Shown here piece after piece: positions 21,568-32,881 of a stretch of 64,000 nucleotides of DNA. Numbering within the stretch: position 1 is the first letter of the stretch; each line of letters begins with the position of its first letter. The notes under the pieces were generated by a model, which worked only from the letters and a program-made list of their open reading frames with translations, was not told the origin of the DNA and ran no database searches. The DNA lies in assembly GCA_028564925.1 (NCBI GenBank), contig CM053029.1, positions 36,692,026 to 36,756,025 of the forward strand, in the 5' to 3' direction. Made by a program: the position numbers and the translations under genes. Source of the stretch: Lithobates sylvaticus (Eukaryota > Chordata > Amphibia > Anura > Ranidae).

Positions 21568-22020
21568 GCACAGGGATGGTGGGAGCTCCTCATAATGAGC
21601 ACAGCACAGGGATAGTGGGAGCCCCTCATAATGAGCACAGCACAGGGATGGTGGGAGCTCCTCATAATGAGCACAGCACAGGGATGGTGGGAGCTCCTCA
21701 TAATGAGCACAGCACAGGGATTGTGGGAGCCCCTCATAATGAGCACAGCACAGGGATAGTGGGAGCCCCTCATAATGAGCACAGCACAGGGATGGTGGGA
21801 GCCCCTCATAATGAGCACAGCACAAGGATAGTGGGAGCCCCTCATAATGAGCACAGCACAGGGATGGTGGGAGCTCCTCATAATGAGCACAGCACAGGGA
21901 TAGTGGGAGCCCCTCATAATGAGCACAGCACAGGGATGGTGGGAGCTCCTCATAATGAGCACAGCACAGGGATTGTGGGAGCCCCTCATAATGAGCACAG
22001 CAATGGTGGGAGCACCTCAT
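21568..22020. repeat. 36-bp minisatellite
   Basis: About 12 units of 36 bases read GGGATGGTGGGAGCTCCTCA plus TAATGAGCACAGCACA, alternating mainly GATGG/GATAG/GATTG and GCTCC/GCCCC. Two stray units occur at 22096-22160 after an 80-base interruption. The multiple-of-three length keeps several frames open, but no protein is implied. Confidence 0.95.
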
Positions 22021-22133
22021 AATGATAGATTCATCATAACGAACATTCGTAATTGTTACGAAAAGTTAACAAACCTACAAGTTAAAAACCCAGGAAGTCA
22101 GCACAGCACATGGATAGTGGGAGCCCCTCATAA

Positions 22134-22390
22134 TTAGCACAGAACAGGGATGGTGGTGTGGGTAAACTCCAAATTCAAGTGACTGGTTTTGAGATAAGCC
22201 AAAAATGAGTCCAATACATTGGCTGCCCCCTTCCATACAAATATCAAATCATCCAAAAAGCGACAATACCGATCAATGAATTCTCCATATTCATTATTGT
22301 CAAAAGGCTTATCCTTTGCTCCTGTTTGCCAATTTGATGTCCTATCTACCATTCTGGACATTAACCATTTTGTTGGGAATCTTTTGCCGA
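22134..22390 (-). pseudogene. Penelope-like element RT fragment
   Basis: The minus strand encodes CRFLDDLIFVWKGAANVLDS and NLEFTHTT. This fits the Penelope RT motif C block (x-R-Y-I-D-D-x-F-x-I-W-x-G) and the following L-N-x-x-x-x-N-L-x-F-T-x region. Only about 75 residues remain. Penelope-like elements are retroelements without LTR-type capsid genes. Confidence 0.75.
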
Positions 22391-22512
22391 GAAAACTCTT
22401 TGATCAGGGAGCCCTAGAGACTGAGATTGCATCAAGTGTGGCTCCAATTGATTTACAAACTATGGTATTGTGCTGGAATTTACAAAGCTATAGATGCTAT
22501 ACTGTTAATTAA

Positions 22513-22957
22513 AGCGGGACTGTACCTGCAAACATTTTTTTTAAAAGCCAGCAGCTACAAAAACTGCAGCTGCTGACTTTTAAAAAATGGACACTTACCT
22601 GTCCCAGGTTCCAGCGATGTCGGCAGCAGAGGCCGATCACTCGCTCGGCTCTCTGCTGCTGCCAGCGCCATTCTCAGTAAGGGAATCAGGAAGTAAAGCC
22701 TGCGGCTTCACTTCCCGGTTCCCTACTGCGCACGCGCGAGTCGTGCGGCACAATGAGAATAGTCTGCGCTGTCTGCCGGGACACGTGTGACCCGAAGCGA
22801 CGTAAACTCCCGTGGGAGTTTATGCCCGGAAGTGGGTGCAGATACCTGTCTTAGACGGTATCTGCACCCCCCTCCCCCCTGAAAGGTGTCAAATGTGACA
22901 CCGGAGGGGGGGAGGGATCCGAAAAGCGGAAGTTCCACTTTAGGGTGGAATCCCGCT
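22513..22957 (+). mobile_element. TTAA-type MITE copy 2 (AGCGGGA ends), 445 bp, complete
   Basis: The ends AGCGGGACT and the inverse of ATCCCGCT are flanked by TTAA at 22509-22512 and 22958-22961. Internally GCCAGCAGCTAC..GCAGCTGCTGAC forms a hairpin. The right part has GTGACACC/GGTGTCAC pairs. Copies 1 (5884) and 3 (29870) are truncated relatives. Confidence 0.85.
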
Positions 22958-22961
22958 TTAA

Positions 22962-23751
22962 AGTGATCAGCGACTTATAGTGTAATGGATGTGATCATGG
23001 TGAAATGTCTCTTCCAATACATGCTTTATATAGCTAACATATATCAACCTTAAAAACATATTCAGATATTTGCAAAGCTTAGCTTATCCCTCCCTTGCTG
23101 CTGTGGAATTGAAGAGTTAACAGAAGGGCAGTTAACAGAAGAATCGCACCTCTTCTAAGAATACACTCAAAGTTAACACCATTTCATAAGAAGCAAAAAC
23201 GCTGCTGCAAGAACAAAGCTACTTCCTCAAATGCGCACCCAGCTAAAACCAATGTTTTAGCACCATATGTATTTTTATATTTGGGGTTTGTATGCTCCAG
23301 TCTTGTTAATGTATCTCTTAATCTTTAATGGAATTGTATAAAAATCTTGAGAAGTGGAAATATTAAACAGAAAGTATTTTACTCTGAACTGGTGTCAGCG
23401 TATTACTTCAGACCGTGCATGCTTTTATATTCAGTCTGATCAGGGGTAGATATAATATCAGACTTTTGTTCTTATCCAAAACAATAGTGTGACTGTGATA
23501 GTGTGGCGGACAATCTAGCGCTAACTGACACTGGCTGGGAGGGATGCTGACTGACTAACTGACACTGATGTCATTCGTGACACTAATAGTGTTCAGTGTG
23601 AATACTGTAAACTGTACATATATCCCAACTTTTTGAGATGGGAATGAGAGACACCTATTAGCAAAAGTATACAGGCATAAGACACACCCCTTGCTATGCC
23701 CCCTTAAAGGAGAATTATACAAACAATTATTAGTTAAACCAATAATTCACA
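22962..23751. other. Unassigned AT-rich stretch
   Basis: No reading frame or family is recognised. TATAAAAATC near 23337 and ATTAAA near 23361, followed by ACTGGTGTCAGCG, give a weakly LTR-like layout, but no matching termini or TSD could be found. Confidence 0.3.
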
Positions 23752-24088
23752 GGCAGCACAGTGCTGTAGTGGTTAGCACTTTCACCTAGCAGTAATAGGG
23801 TCACTGGTTCAAATCCCGACCACGACACCTTCTGCCTGGAGTTTGCATGTTCTCCCTGTGCCTGCATGGGTTTTCTCCGGGTACTCTGGTTTCCTGCCAC
23901 ACTCCAAAGACATGCTGGTAGGTTAATTAGATCCTGTCAATAAAATTGGCCAAATATGTGTTTGTAAGCATGTCGGGACCCCACAGGGCAAGGACCGCAC
24001 TATACCACAGATGGACACCAGTGGCGAAAAGCGCCCTGGGGCGATTCAGTTCGCATAGGTTGCGCTATACAAGTCATTCATTCATTCA
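23752..24088 (+). mobile_element. tRNA-derived SINE (V-SINE-like)
   Basis: A tRNA-like head carries an A-box (TAGTGGTTAGCACT, 23767) and B-box (GGTTCAAATCC, 23807). A conserved core follows (TGGAGTTTGCATGTTCTCCC, then GGGTTTTCTCCGGGTACTC and CCAAAGACATGC). The 3' tail ends GCGCTATACAAGTCATTCAT with an ATTC repeat, resembling L2-type LINE tails. The layout matches vertebrate V-SINE-type elements as I recall them; the exact family name is uncertain. RNA polymerase III would be the transcribing enzyme. Confidence 0.85.
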
Positions 24089-24387
24089 AACCCACAAGTG
24101 CTTTTTTTTTTTTACCACTACCAATCCTTTATATTGGCTTTTGAAATGTACATATGCAGCAATTTAGAATTTGGATGAAAGGTTTAGCACTGGGAAAATA
24201 TTTTTGAAAGATAAAAGTGCATTTTATATACAACTATATAGATCAGACCAAAATGAGGGACAAATGAGAAGGAAAGAGGGACTTTTTTTCCAAATCAGGG
24301 ATAGTCTATTGAAATCAGGGACAGTTGGGAACTATGCAATGTACTAATGACACTAATGGGTGACAGGGGTGATCAGAAGGGCATTTT
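24089..24387. other. No feature recognised
   Basis: AT-rich sequence without open frames or repeat ends. Confidence 0.3.
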
Positions 24388-24640
24388 TTAGACATGTGCA
24401 ATTCGTTCAGTTCCGAGTTCGTTTTTTTAACAAATTTCGACAAATTTGTTCATTCGGAAATATATAAATATAACTGTTTAACCGATTTTTCCAAATATTC
24501 GAAAATTCGTACATTCGCACATTCATAAATTCGTACATTTGTAAATTCGTACATTTGTAAATTTGTACATTCGCACATTCGTAAAATCGTACATTCGGAA
24601 ATTTGGAAATTCGGAAATCTGAAATAATAATTAATTAATA
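24388..24640 (+). repeat. TAGACATG hAT-like element, left part
   Basis: It starts TAGACATGTGCAATTCGTT, like the ends at 12606 and 42539, and continues with degenerate TTCGTACATTCG units. The right end is not seen. Confidence 0.65.
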
Positions 24641-24763
24641 ATAACTTAACTATTACTAACTATTAAATTATAGGTATTGTAATTTCCTTTCAAATTTGTT
24701 AGTGAAGCCACCGAGCCCAAACAGTTGTGTGTCAATAGCGAATGGATATTTTCTATTGAAATG

Positions 24764-25171
24764 CCGCTTACACACGGAATTCTCATTGAAAAAGCCTTGG
24801 ATGGTTTTTCCGACGGAATTCCGACGGAATTCCGCTCAAGCTTGTCTTGCCTACACACGGTCACACCAAATTCCGATCGTCAAGAACGCGGTAACGTACA
24901 ACACTACGACGAGCCGCGAAAATTAATTTCAATGCTTTCGAGCATGCGTCGAATTGTTTCCGAGCATGCGTCGGAATTTTGCGTGTCGGAATTGCCACAG
25001 ACGATCGGAATTTCCAATAAAAACATTTTCCGTCTGAAAAATTGAGAACCTGCTCTCAATCTTTTGCTGGTTGAAATTTCGCCAGCAAAAGTGCGATGGA
25101 GCATACACACTGTCACATTTTTCGACCATCTGTCTTTTGCTGGCAGAATTTCCGATCGTGTGTACGCGGCA
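24764..25171. mobile_element. MITE with TGCCGC(T/G)TACACAC ends
   Basis: The left ATGCCGCTTACACACGG pairs with the inverse of CGATCGTGTGTACGCGGCAT. The interior repeats GACGGAATTCC, GAGCATGCGTCG and TTTTGCTGG motifs in both orientations. Its make-up parallels the MITE at 35637-36062, but the TSD is unclear. Confidence 0.65.
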
Positions 25172-25541
25172 TAACACTGATTCTCCTCCCAGCCAATCAG
25201 GAATCAGGTCGTGAGACCCGTCACCCGATTGGCCAAAAGGAGATCCAACCGGAGTGGCCACCGGGAGGAGAAGGGAGGAAACGCAAGGGGAAGCGAGGAA
25301 GCAGCTGGAGAGAACAGCCCGGAGAGAAGCCGCCGCTGCTGCTGCTCGTGAGATTGGGTAAGTGCAAGGCCTTTGCCTACTGACTGACCAGCCCCGGAGG
25401 TGTCGCCCATGACCCCCGGGACCCAGCCGACCAGCCGACCAGGGTGGGTGCCGTCCGTAACCAAGCTCGACCCGATGCCAAAAAAAAAAAACCCACCAGA
25501 GCCACCACTGCTGTGATTACAGCCAAGGATAACCTGTATAT
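25172..25541. other. GC-rich flank, no gene
   Basis: Contains GGAGGAGAAGGGAGG-type purine-rich sequence and an A-run near 25480. No supported coding region. Confidence 0.3.
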
Positions 25542-26606
25542 CCACTTGCCGACCGGCTCCCGTAGATATACGTCGGCAGTTTGAAAATGGATATCTCGAT
25601 AACGGCAGCAGCTGCTGCCACAATCGAGATATCCATCTTTTCAGGAGCCGGTCCTCTTTACGACAATGGTGGTCTCTGCGGCCCTATCACCATGAGATCA
25701 CCGTTATCGGAGCTGTCGGTAGGGGCGGAGGCGATCGGGTCCTGTCACTTCCTTGGTATGGTGACAAGTGAGGCTAAGATGGCCCCCACCCGTCTCTATA
25801 TCATAGGAGGACGGAGGCGCCTTTAGAACGCCACTTCCACCCATACCTCTTAAAGCCAAATTTTTTCAATGTAATTTTTTCAAATTACAATTTTTCCTTT
25901 TTTTTTTTCTTTTGCATTTTAGTCCAAATATGAGATCTGAGGACTTTTTGACCCCAGATCTCATATTTATGAGGATCTGTCATGCTTTTTTTTATTACAA
26001 GGGATGTTTACATTCCTTGTAACAGGAATAAAAGTGACCCAATTTTTTAAAATAAATAAAAAAAAATACTTTTTTAAAAGAGCCCCATCCCGATGAACTC
26101 GCGCGCAGAAGCGAACGCATACGTGAGTAGCGCTCGCATATGAAAACAGTGGTCAAACCACACGTGTGAGGTATCGCCGCGATCGGTAGAGCAAGAGCAA
26201 TAATTCTAGCCATAGACCTTCTATGTAACGCAAAACATGCAACCTGTAGAATTTTTTAAACGTCGCCTATGGAGATTTTTAAAGGGTAAATGTTTGACGC
26301 CATTCCACGAGCGGGCGCAATTTTGAAGCGTGACATGTTGGGTATAAATTTACTCGGCGTAACATTATCTTTCACAATCTAAAAAAAAAATTGGACTAAC
26401 TTTACTGTTGTCTTATTTTTTTATTAAAAAAAGTTAATTTCTTCCAAAAAAAGTGCGCTTGTAAGGCCGCTGCGCAAATACGGTGGGAAAAAAAGTATTG
26501 CAATGTCCGCCATTTTATTCTCTAGGGTGTTAGAAAAAAAACAATATATAATGTTTGGGGGTTCTAAGTAATTTTCTAGCAAAAATGTAACATGTAAACA
26601 CCTTAA
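25542..26606. repeat. CCACTTGCC-type non-autonomous element with long hairpins
   Basis: It begins CCACTTGCCGACCGG. Hairpins are AATGGATATCTCGAT..ATCGAGATATCCAT (25586-25637) and AAATATGAGATCTGAGG..CCCAGATCTCATATTT (25924-25970). The right half (26280-26600) matches 7097-7440 (CGCCATTCCACGAG, TGACATGTTGGGTA, TTTACTCGGCGTAAC). No gene. Confidence 0.65.
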
Positions 26607-26715
26607 GTGGATATCCTGTTAGCTAATTTCAGCTCAGTGTGCAGGTTACATTGAACTGTTAATATTTTATTACAAGGAAGTGGAATTTTTATTTCTTTAG
26701 GGATCTGCCAGGGCC

Positions 26716-27715
26716 TCCTAAAAATAATGAAGACTTATTTTTAGACATTTATTAAATACCGTATATACTCTAGTAAAAGCCGAGTTTTTCAGCACATTTT
26801 TTTTTTGTGCTGAAAATGCCCCCCTCGGCTTATACTCGAGTCAAGCACAGAGAATGACATTTTCCGTCACGAATTTGGGGCCCCGTATCTCGGGGCCACT
26901 CGGTGATAGGAACACCAAATATGGATATATTATAGTGATATTTCCACTGGGTTTGCATACCAAATTTGGGGTTCCTAGCACTAAGTGGCCCCAAGATACG
27001 GGGCCCCAATTTGGGTCGGAAAATGTAATTCTCTGCTGCCGAAAAGTGCTTAACATTTTCCGACCCGACTTTGGGGCCCTATATCTCAGGGCCACTTAGC
27101 CTCTTAAAATAATGAAGACTTATTTTTAGACATTTATTAAATACCGTATATACTCGAGTATAAGCCGAGTTTTTCAGCTCATGCTTTTGTGCTGAAAATG
27201 CCCCCCTCGGCTTATACTCGAGTCAAACACAGAGAATGATATTTTCCGACCCGAATTTGGGGCCACTCGGTGATATATATTTGGTGATATATATTTGGAT
27301 ATGTTATAGTGATAGTTCCACTGGGTTTGCATTCCAAATGTGGGGTTCCTAGCACCAAGTGACCCCGAGATACGGGGCCCCAAATTCAGTCAACTGTATC
27401 CATCTGCAGCAATGTCATTTTGGGACCCTTTGGGTCCAGAGACCCCAATTTGGCTGCAGCTAGGGGGCATTTAGGAACCCTTAACTGCCACGTTTGAAGT
27501 TTGGGGGACCTATGGCTGCAAATGGGCACAGTAAGGCATGCAAATGGGCACAGTGAGGCTGCAAATGGGCATTGTTGACCCTCTTTTCCACTTACAGTAG
27601 CTGCGCATTTCTCACCCTAGGCTTATACTTGAGTCAATACGTTTTCCCAGTTTTTTGTGGTAAAATTAGGTGCCTCGGCTTATATTCGGGTCGGCTTATA
27701 CTTGAATATATACGG
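26716..27715. mobile_element. MITE with ACCGTATATACTC ends and internal tandem duplication
   Basis: The left ACCGTATATACTCTAGTAA and the inverse of the right (TTGAATATATACGGT) form the terminal repeat. The block ATAATGAAGACTTATTTTTA plus the left terminus and about 380 bases of interior occur twice in tandem (26716-27100 and about 27100-27400). GGGGCCCC-type palindromes (CCGTATCTCGGGGCC) are frequent inside. Confidence 0.7.
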
Positions 27716-28359
27716 TACTTCTAACCGACTGAGATGTCAACATTTTATCCATTAGCTTACTACTGATGGCTCTTGAGCAATTCTAGCTGTAAATTTCTAA
27801 AGAACATGCTTGGTCATTATTACCAAATATGTATATCCGTGGGATATGATCTTTAGGAATCACATCCTTATACTGAGAAAGATCTTCCATCATCAGTTGC
27901 ATCAGTTGATAATTCTGTCATTGCTCGGTGCTCAGTCTGCAGGGATGGGAGTCCATCAACTATTTCCTCTCTTCCTTCTCCATGGAGTCACCTTGTTCTG
28001 TGCAGTGAATGGTGACAATATGACGGAGGGTGAGTACCCAACACTGGGAGAACTATTCTGATTTCAAAAAAATTGGCAGGTCAACAAAAAAACAGCTATG
28101 CAACATGAGGACCCATGTAGACAATCCATTCCAGACAGATAGGCTATCACATTACACAAGCGCTGGTAAAAATATTGGGCTGCCAAGTCACATCTATGAC
28201 CAAATCTACTTGTATGTGGCCAGTAGACATTGGCGGGATGACCCCCTGTTCAGTTCGCAGCAGAATTCCGGAGCAGGGGAAATGTTCTAACCCGAACGGC
28301 TAACCTCATTGAAGTATAGGGGAGCGGAAACAGTGCCCATTTTGAAGGCTTATATGCAA
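27716..28359. repeat. Repeat remnants including a partial foldback arm
   Basis: 27915-28030 matches the left arm of the foldback at 18772 (CATTGCTCGGTGCTCAG, CACCTTGTTCTGTGCAGT). The rest is unassigned and no gene is visible. Confidence 0.55.
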
Positions 28360-28560
28360 GTTTAATATCATCTCCCGTGAGTGTGATGTCCAGAAAAATC
28401 AATCTTAGTGGACCCACTCTCACAAGAGAACTCCAAATTCAAATGGTTGTTATTCACATACAAAACAAAAAGAGGGTAGAGACATTTCTGTGTTGTCCCA
28501 GACAAGTATCAGATCATCAATATACTTGCCATACCATTTAATGTCCCCTGCATGAGGGTT
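28360..28560 (-). pseudogene. Penelope-like element RT fragment
   Basis: The minus strand reads WYGKYIDDLILVWDN and, in another frame, LNNNHLNLEFSCE followed by KIDFLDITLTGD. This is the Penelope YIDD block, the L-N-x-N-x-x-N-L-x-F block and the x-x-F-L-D-L/I-x-I block in the right order. The copy is short and frameshifted. Confidence 0.78.
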
Positions 28561-28844
28561 AAAGCATTTGTTACCCAAAAAAAATTGATCTGTTTAAAGC
28601 ATGAATAACAGCACAGTGCTTGTGCTGTGTAATTTGGCCCCCTGTATCATCTAAAATACCTGGCTGATCCTGCCTGGTGCTGCCCTCCCCCTGTATACTG
28701 GTATACTGACCACGGGTTATCATGGCTGCTGAGCCCTGACACTGTTTACTTGCCTCCATCATTCGCAGCCCTCCTCTGTCCTCCTCTTCCCCCTCCCTGC
28801 CTGTCAGTGCCTACCCCCCTCCCCTCCTGCTGCTGAAATAACTT
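28561..28844. other. No feature recognised
   Basis: GC-balanced sequence with CCTCC-rich stretches and a small AGCACAGTGCTTGTGCTGT hairpin. No coding evidence. Confidence 0.3.
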
Positions 28845-29152
28845 TAGCATTTTCAGGCAATCCCCTGTTTTAGATAATGCTGTCTCCACTGTATGTGATT
28901 TATTAAAAACGTGGCTCTGTATACCTTATTTCTGAGCGCCACTCGCATCTCGCCTCTCACATCCTCTCCTCCTCCCGACTGACATCAGCAGGGGATTCTC
29001 AGCTCCTCCCACTGTAGCTGTCAGGAGATGGAATTAGCGGTCACGTGAGCGCCAAGGGGCGCTCAGAAATAAGGTATACAGAGGCATTTTTTTAATAAAG
29101 CACATACAGTGGAGCATTATCTAACACGGGGGATTGCCTGAAAATGCTAAAG
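28845..29152. repeat. Foldback, arms about 100 bp
   Basis: The left arm holds CTTTAGCATTTTCAGGCAAT (28851) and the right arm ATTGCCTGAAAATGCTAAAG (29131). The arms pair through CATACAGTGGAG and GGTATACAGAG-type blocks up to a GC-rich loop near 28950-29045. GTGGGTTTACACCCAC closes the right side. Confidence 0.85.
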
Positions 29153-29214
29153 TGGGTTTACACCCACTTTAATGTGAGTGAACAAAAAATATTTCTCCCA
29201 CCAACCAGCATATA

Positions 29215-29520
29215 GGTTGGCTAATGATGGAGAAAACCTGACACCCATAGAGGCACCTCTGTACTGCAAAGGCCATCCAATGTTGCCGGTATAGGCTCAC
29301 TGTTTGAAAAACTAGGAGAGTGGGTAGACCATAATCTGTAGTCACTTGTTGTTAGATTACCTTGATATATAAAACATACTTCCTCTGTTATGGCATATGT
29401 TCAGGACATCCATTGGGCAAAAACCTTTCTATGGGTAACATTGGATGTTAAGTCCTTATATTGCTGCATTCCCCATAATTTGGAATTGGATGCCCTGCAA
29501 TTTCATTTATTACACTAAGT
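29215..29520 (+). pseudogene. Penelope-like element RT fragment
   Basis: The plus strand reads AGIGSLFEKLGEWVDHNL, then TLDVKSLYCCIPHNLELDAL. This corresponds to the Penelope RT blocks G-S-L/P-x-x-x-L-S-E-W-V-D and D-V-x-S-L-Y-T-x-I-P-H, which contain the first catalytic Asp. The fragment is decayed. It lies on the opposite strand from the fragment at 28360-28560, so the two are not one simple insertion. Confidence 0.8.
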
Positions 29521-29865
29521 GTCAGGAAAGAAGAAATATGCCCAGACACATGTGCAGACGGAGAGTATCTGTTAGCCGACTCCACAGTTAGAGAAATCTT
29601 ATTAGCCAACCCCATGGACAGAGAATTCTCATTAGCCTGACCCGCACGCTGGTGACTACAGCCTCCCGAAGTGTGGTCATTTGAAGTACTGCAGGCTTAG
29701 AAGATACATTATACTTTACTCAACATGAAATAAATAACCCATACAGTGATTGCACAAGGGTCTAGCATGATAGCTCCTTGTCTACATCTACCATTACAGT
29801 ACATCTTTAGTAAATAATATTACTCCCCTATAATAACTACTTCAGCCCCGGAAGGATTTGCCCCC
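29521..29865. repeat. Short tandem block then unassigned sequence
   Basis: 29550-29645 holds three degenerate units of roughly 32 bases (GACGGAGAGTATCTGTTAGCC, then TTAGAGAAATCTTATTAGCC and GACAGAGAATTCTCATTAGCC-type). They match the inverse of 8240-8290. The remainder is featureless. Confidence 0.5.
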
Positions 29866-29869
29866 TTAA

Positions 29870-30298
29870 AGCGGGATTCCACCCTAAAGTAGAACTTCCG
29901 CTCATCGGAACCCTCCCCCCCTCCGGTGTCACATTTGACACCTTTCAGGAGGGAGGGGGTGCAGATACCTGTCTAAGACAGGTATTTACACCCAATTCCG
30001 GGCATAAACTCCCACGTGAGTTTATGGCACTTCCTGTCCCGGCGCGCTGTCTGCCGGACACACACGGGTCCCAGCTGACAGCGCAGACGATTCTCATTGC
30101 GCTGCGCGACTCGCGCATGCGCAGTAAGGCACTGGTAAAGTGAAGCCCCAACGCTTCACTTCCTGATTCCCTCACCGAGAATGGCGCCGGTAGCAGCAGA
30201 GAGCCGAGCGATTGATCGGCCTCTGCTGCCGACATCGCTGGAACCTGTGACAGGTAAGTGTCCATTTATTAAAAGTCAGCAGCTGCAGTATTTGTAGC
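29870..30298 (-). repeat. TTAA-type MITE copy 3 (truncated)
   Basis: TTAA (29866-29869) is followed by AGCGGGATTCCACCC, the end seen inverted at 22957. Similarity to copy 2 runs to GCAGCTGCAGTATTTGTAGC, where it stops abruptly and TTAA element copy 2 takes over. The break lies in shared GCTTAAC-like sequence. Confidence 0.82.
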
Positions 30299-31106
30299 TT
30301 AACTGACAATTGCGCAGTCGTGCGACGTTGTACACAAACAAAATTAATGTGCTTTTTTTTCCCACAAATAGAGCTTTGTTTTGATGGTATTTGATCACTT
30401 CTGCAGTTTTTATTTTTTGTGCCATAAACAAAAAGAGCGCCAAATTTAAAAAAAAAAAACATTTTTTTTTTACTTTCTGCTATAATTCATATCCAAAAAA
30501 ATATAATAAAAAACGATTGTATTCATCAGTTTAGGCCGATATGTATTCTTCTACATATTTTTGGTAAAAAAAAATCGCAATAAGTGTATATTGATTGGTT
30601 TGCACAAAGGTTATCGCGTCTATAAACTATGGGATAGATTTATGGATTTTTATTTATTTTTTATTGTTTTTACTGGTAATGGTGGCGTTCTGCAATTTTT
30701 GCCAGGACTGTGACATTACCGCGGACAAATCTGACCCTAAATGACACTTTTTTGGGACCAGTGACATTATTACAGTGATCAGTGCTATAAAAATGCATTG
30801 ATAACTGTATAAATGACACTGGCAGGGAAGGGGTTAACACTAGGGGGTGATCAAGGGGTTAAATGTGTTCCCTTATGTGTGTTCTAACTGTAGGGGGATG
30901 GGCTGCCTGGGATATGACAAAGATCATTGCTCACAATCACTGGGAACAGCAGATGTCTGAGATGTTCCCTGTCAGAATGGGGATCCAACTTGTTTACAAT
31001 GACAGATACCCGTTCTGCCTCTGTATATAGCGATAGCAGGCAGCCGGCGGACATCGAGTCCGCCAGACCCGCAGGTGCACTCAGGCAGTGCGCAGCGGGC
31101 GCGCAC

Positions 31107-32881
31107 TAGGGTGCCCACGTGTCCCGGATTGCCCGGGATTATCCCGTAATGTACATTTTTGTCCCCGGTCCCGGGCATCTTCATTCCGGGACAATACAGT
31201 GTCCCAGAATGAAACTGATAATTTGGGAACAGGGGGGACCGAGACGCCATAGCGCTGGCTCTGGCTCCGCCTCCGCCTCCTCCACCTACTCCTGATCACT
31301 CGTTGCTATAGCCGCCTGGCGTCTGGTAACCAGTGACGTCACTGCCCAGCGCTGAAAGCGGAGGAGGATTTCACTTCCTCCTCCTCCGCGCTAGTGCTGC
31401 CTGGGAGTCACTGCTGGTTCTTCCACTTTCGCACTTGGCTCCAGTGACTGGCTTGCAGCTTGTGTGGGGTGTTTCTGTACCCACACGCTGCAATTAAAAT
31501 GTGCACGGCATCTCTCCCTTCCTCCCCCTCCTGCCCACCTCACACTAACACACGGACTAAAGTCCCCTCCCCCTTTTCCTCGGCTTGGATGTCACAGACA
31601 GGAGAAGGAGGGGGAGGAGAATGGACACAGCACACAACAGGACGGGATGTGCTGATCTGAGGTACATAATATTAATGCTTGGCACTTGCAGGAGAAGGAG
31701 ACACAGAGACAGGGGGCAAGTTGTCAAAAAAGAATACTTGCAGTGATTTTGGGGGATAAGAGCATGCTGGATGTGCTAGGGGGGCACTTTAGGAGGGGAG
31801 AGAAATTGTGCTGGGGGGCTCAGATTTTTTATTCAACCCCCCCTTCCAGCACAATTTCTCTCCCCTCCCAAAGTGTGGCCCTTAGCAAATACAACATGCT
31901 CTTATCTCCCAAAACCACTGCAAGTATTCTTCTTTGACAACTTGCCCCCTTCCCTAAAGGCAAACTGGCTGCTATTGAGGGGACAATTGTACTGTCTGGA
32001 ATCCTGGGAACTTTGCTAGAGATTCAGGGCAATTCTGGAGGAGGATGTAAGGAGGCACTCTGGAGGAGAATGTAAGGCACACTCCAGAGGATGTAAGGAG
32101 GTACTAAGGGGGCACCCCGGAGGATGTAAGGGGCTCTGACTAAGTTAGTACCACCAGAGTGCCCCCTTACATCCCCCCTTACCTCCAGGGTCCCCCCTTA
32201 GTGCCTCCAAAGTGCCCCCTTACACTCCCCTTACAACCTCCAGGGTGCCCCCTTAGTGCCTCCAGAGTGCCCCCTTACATCCTTCAGAGTGCCCCACCAC
32301 CAAGGTGGTATAGCAGTGGCTGACAGACTATCAGGAGGTGGTATTAAACTCCTCTTCCTCCTCTCTCCACTAACCACCCCCCGCCATACACTCCGCACTC
32401 CTCTCCTGTACATATTACCCCCCCCGCCATACACTCCGCACTCCTCTCCTGTACATTTTACCCACGCCATACACTCCGCACTCCTCTCCTGTACATATTA
32501 CCCCCCACCATACATTCCGCACTCCTATCCTGTATATATTACCCCCCGCCATACATTCCGCACTCCTCTCCTGTGCATACTACTCACTGTCATACACTCT
32601 GCATTCCCTATTTAACATTACCACATTCTGCACTATGCAAGTCATCTCAGACTCTCTTTAACAACACCCCCTTTAAGCCAATATTTAGCAAAATTTAAGA
32701 CATGTCCACTGTTCATCACAACGTGCTTTACGCGCCATATTGTTGTTGTTCTTGATGCCTAGGGCCCACTTTTGATTTCATACGCCCCTGCCCCAAGAAT
32801 CGGCAAAAAAATATGTCAAAAATCATCTTTTTGGGGGGGGGGGGTGTCCCTGAATGGCAGTTTGGAAATGTGGTCACCCTA
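31107..32881. mobile_element. hAT element with internal repeats, 1775 bp
   Basis: The ends TAGGGTGCCCACGTGTCC and the inverse of GGAAATGTGGTCACCCTA are flanked by a perfect 8-bp TSD GCGCGCAC (31099-31106 and 32882-32889). It holds an inverted repeat (31730-31935; GAGAGAAATTGTGCTGG and its inverse), degenerate GGAGGATGTAAGG repeats (32030-32240), and a minisatellite. No transposase recognised. Confidence 0.93.
32380..32600. repeat. Minisatellite, unit about 40 bp (ACACTCCGCACTCCTCTCCT)
   Basis: Five to six units of CCATACACTCCGCACTCCTC followed by TCCTGTACATATTACCCCCC, with variable C-run length. Confidence 0.88.

Noticed and set aside
21544-22022. Repetitive open frames of about 150 residues in several frames
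   Set aside because: A 36-bp tandem unit, divisible by three, keeps the frames open; no other coding evidence.
22962-23751. Possible LTR with TATAAAA and ATTAAA signals
   Set aside because: No matching TG..CA ends or target duplication could be found.
23752-23840. Possible tRNA gene
   Set aside because: The A and B boxes belong to the head of a SINE; no complete cloverleaf was found.
24646-25261. Several overlapping open frames of 70-110 residues
   Set aside because: They cover an inverted-repeat MITE on both strands and show no domain.
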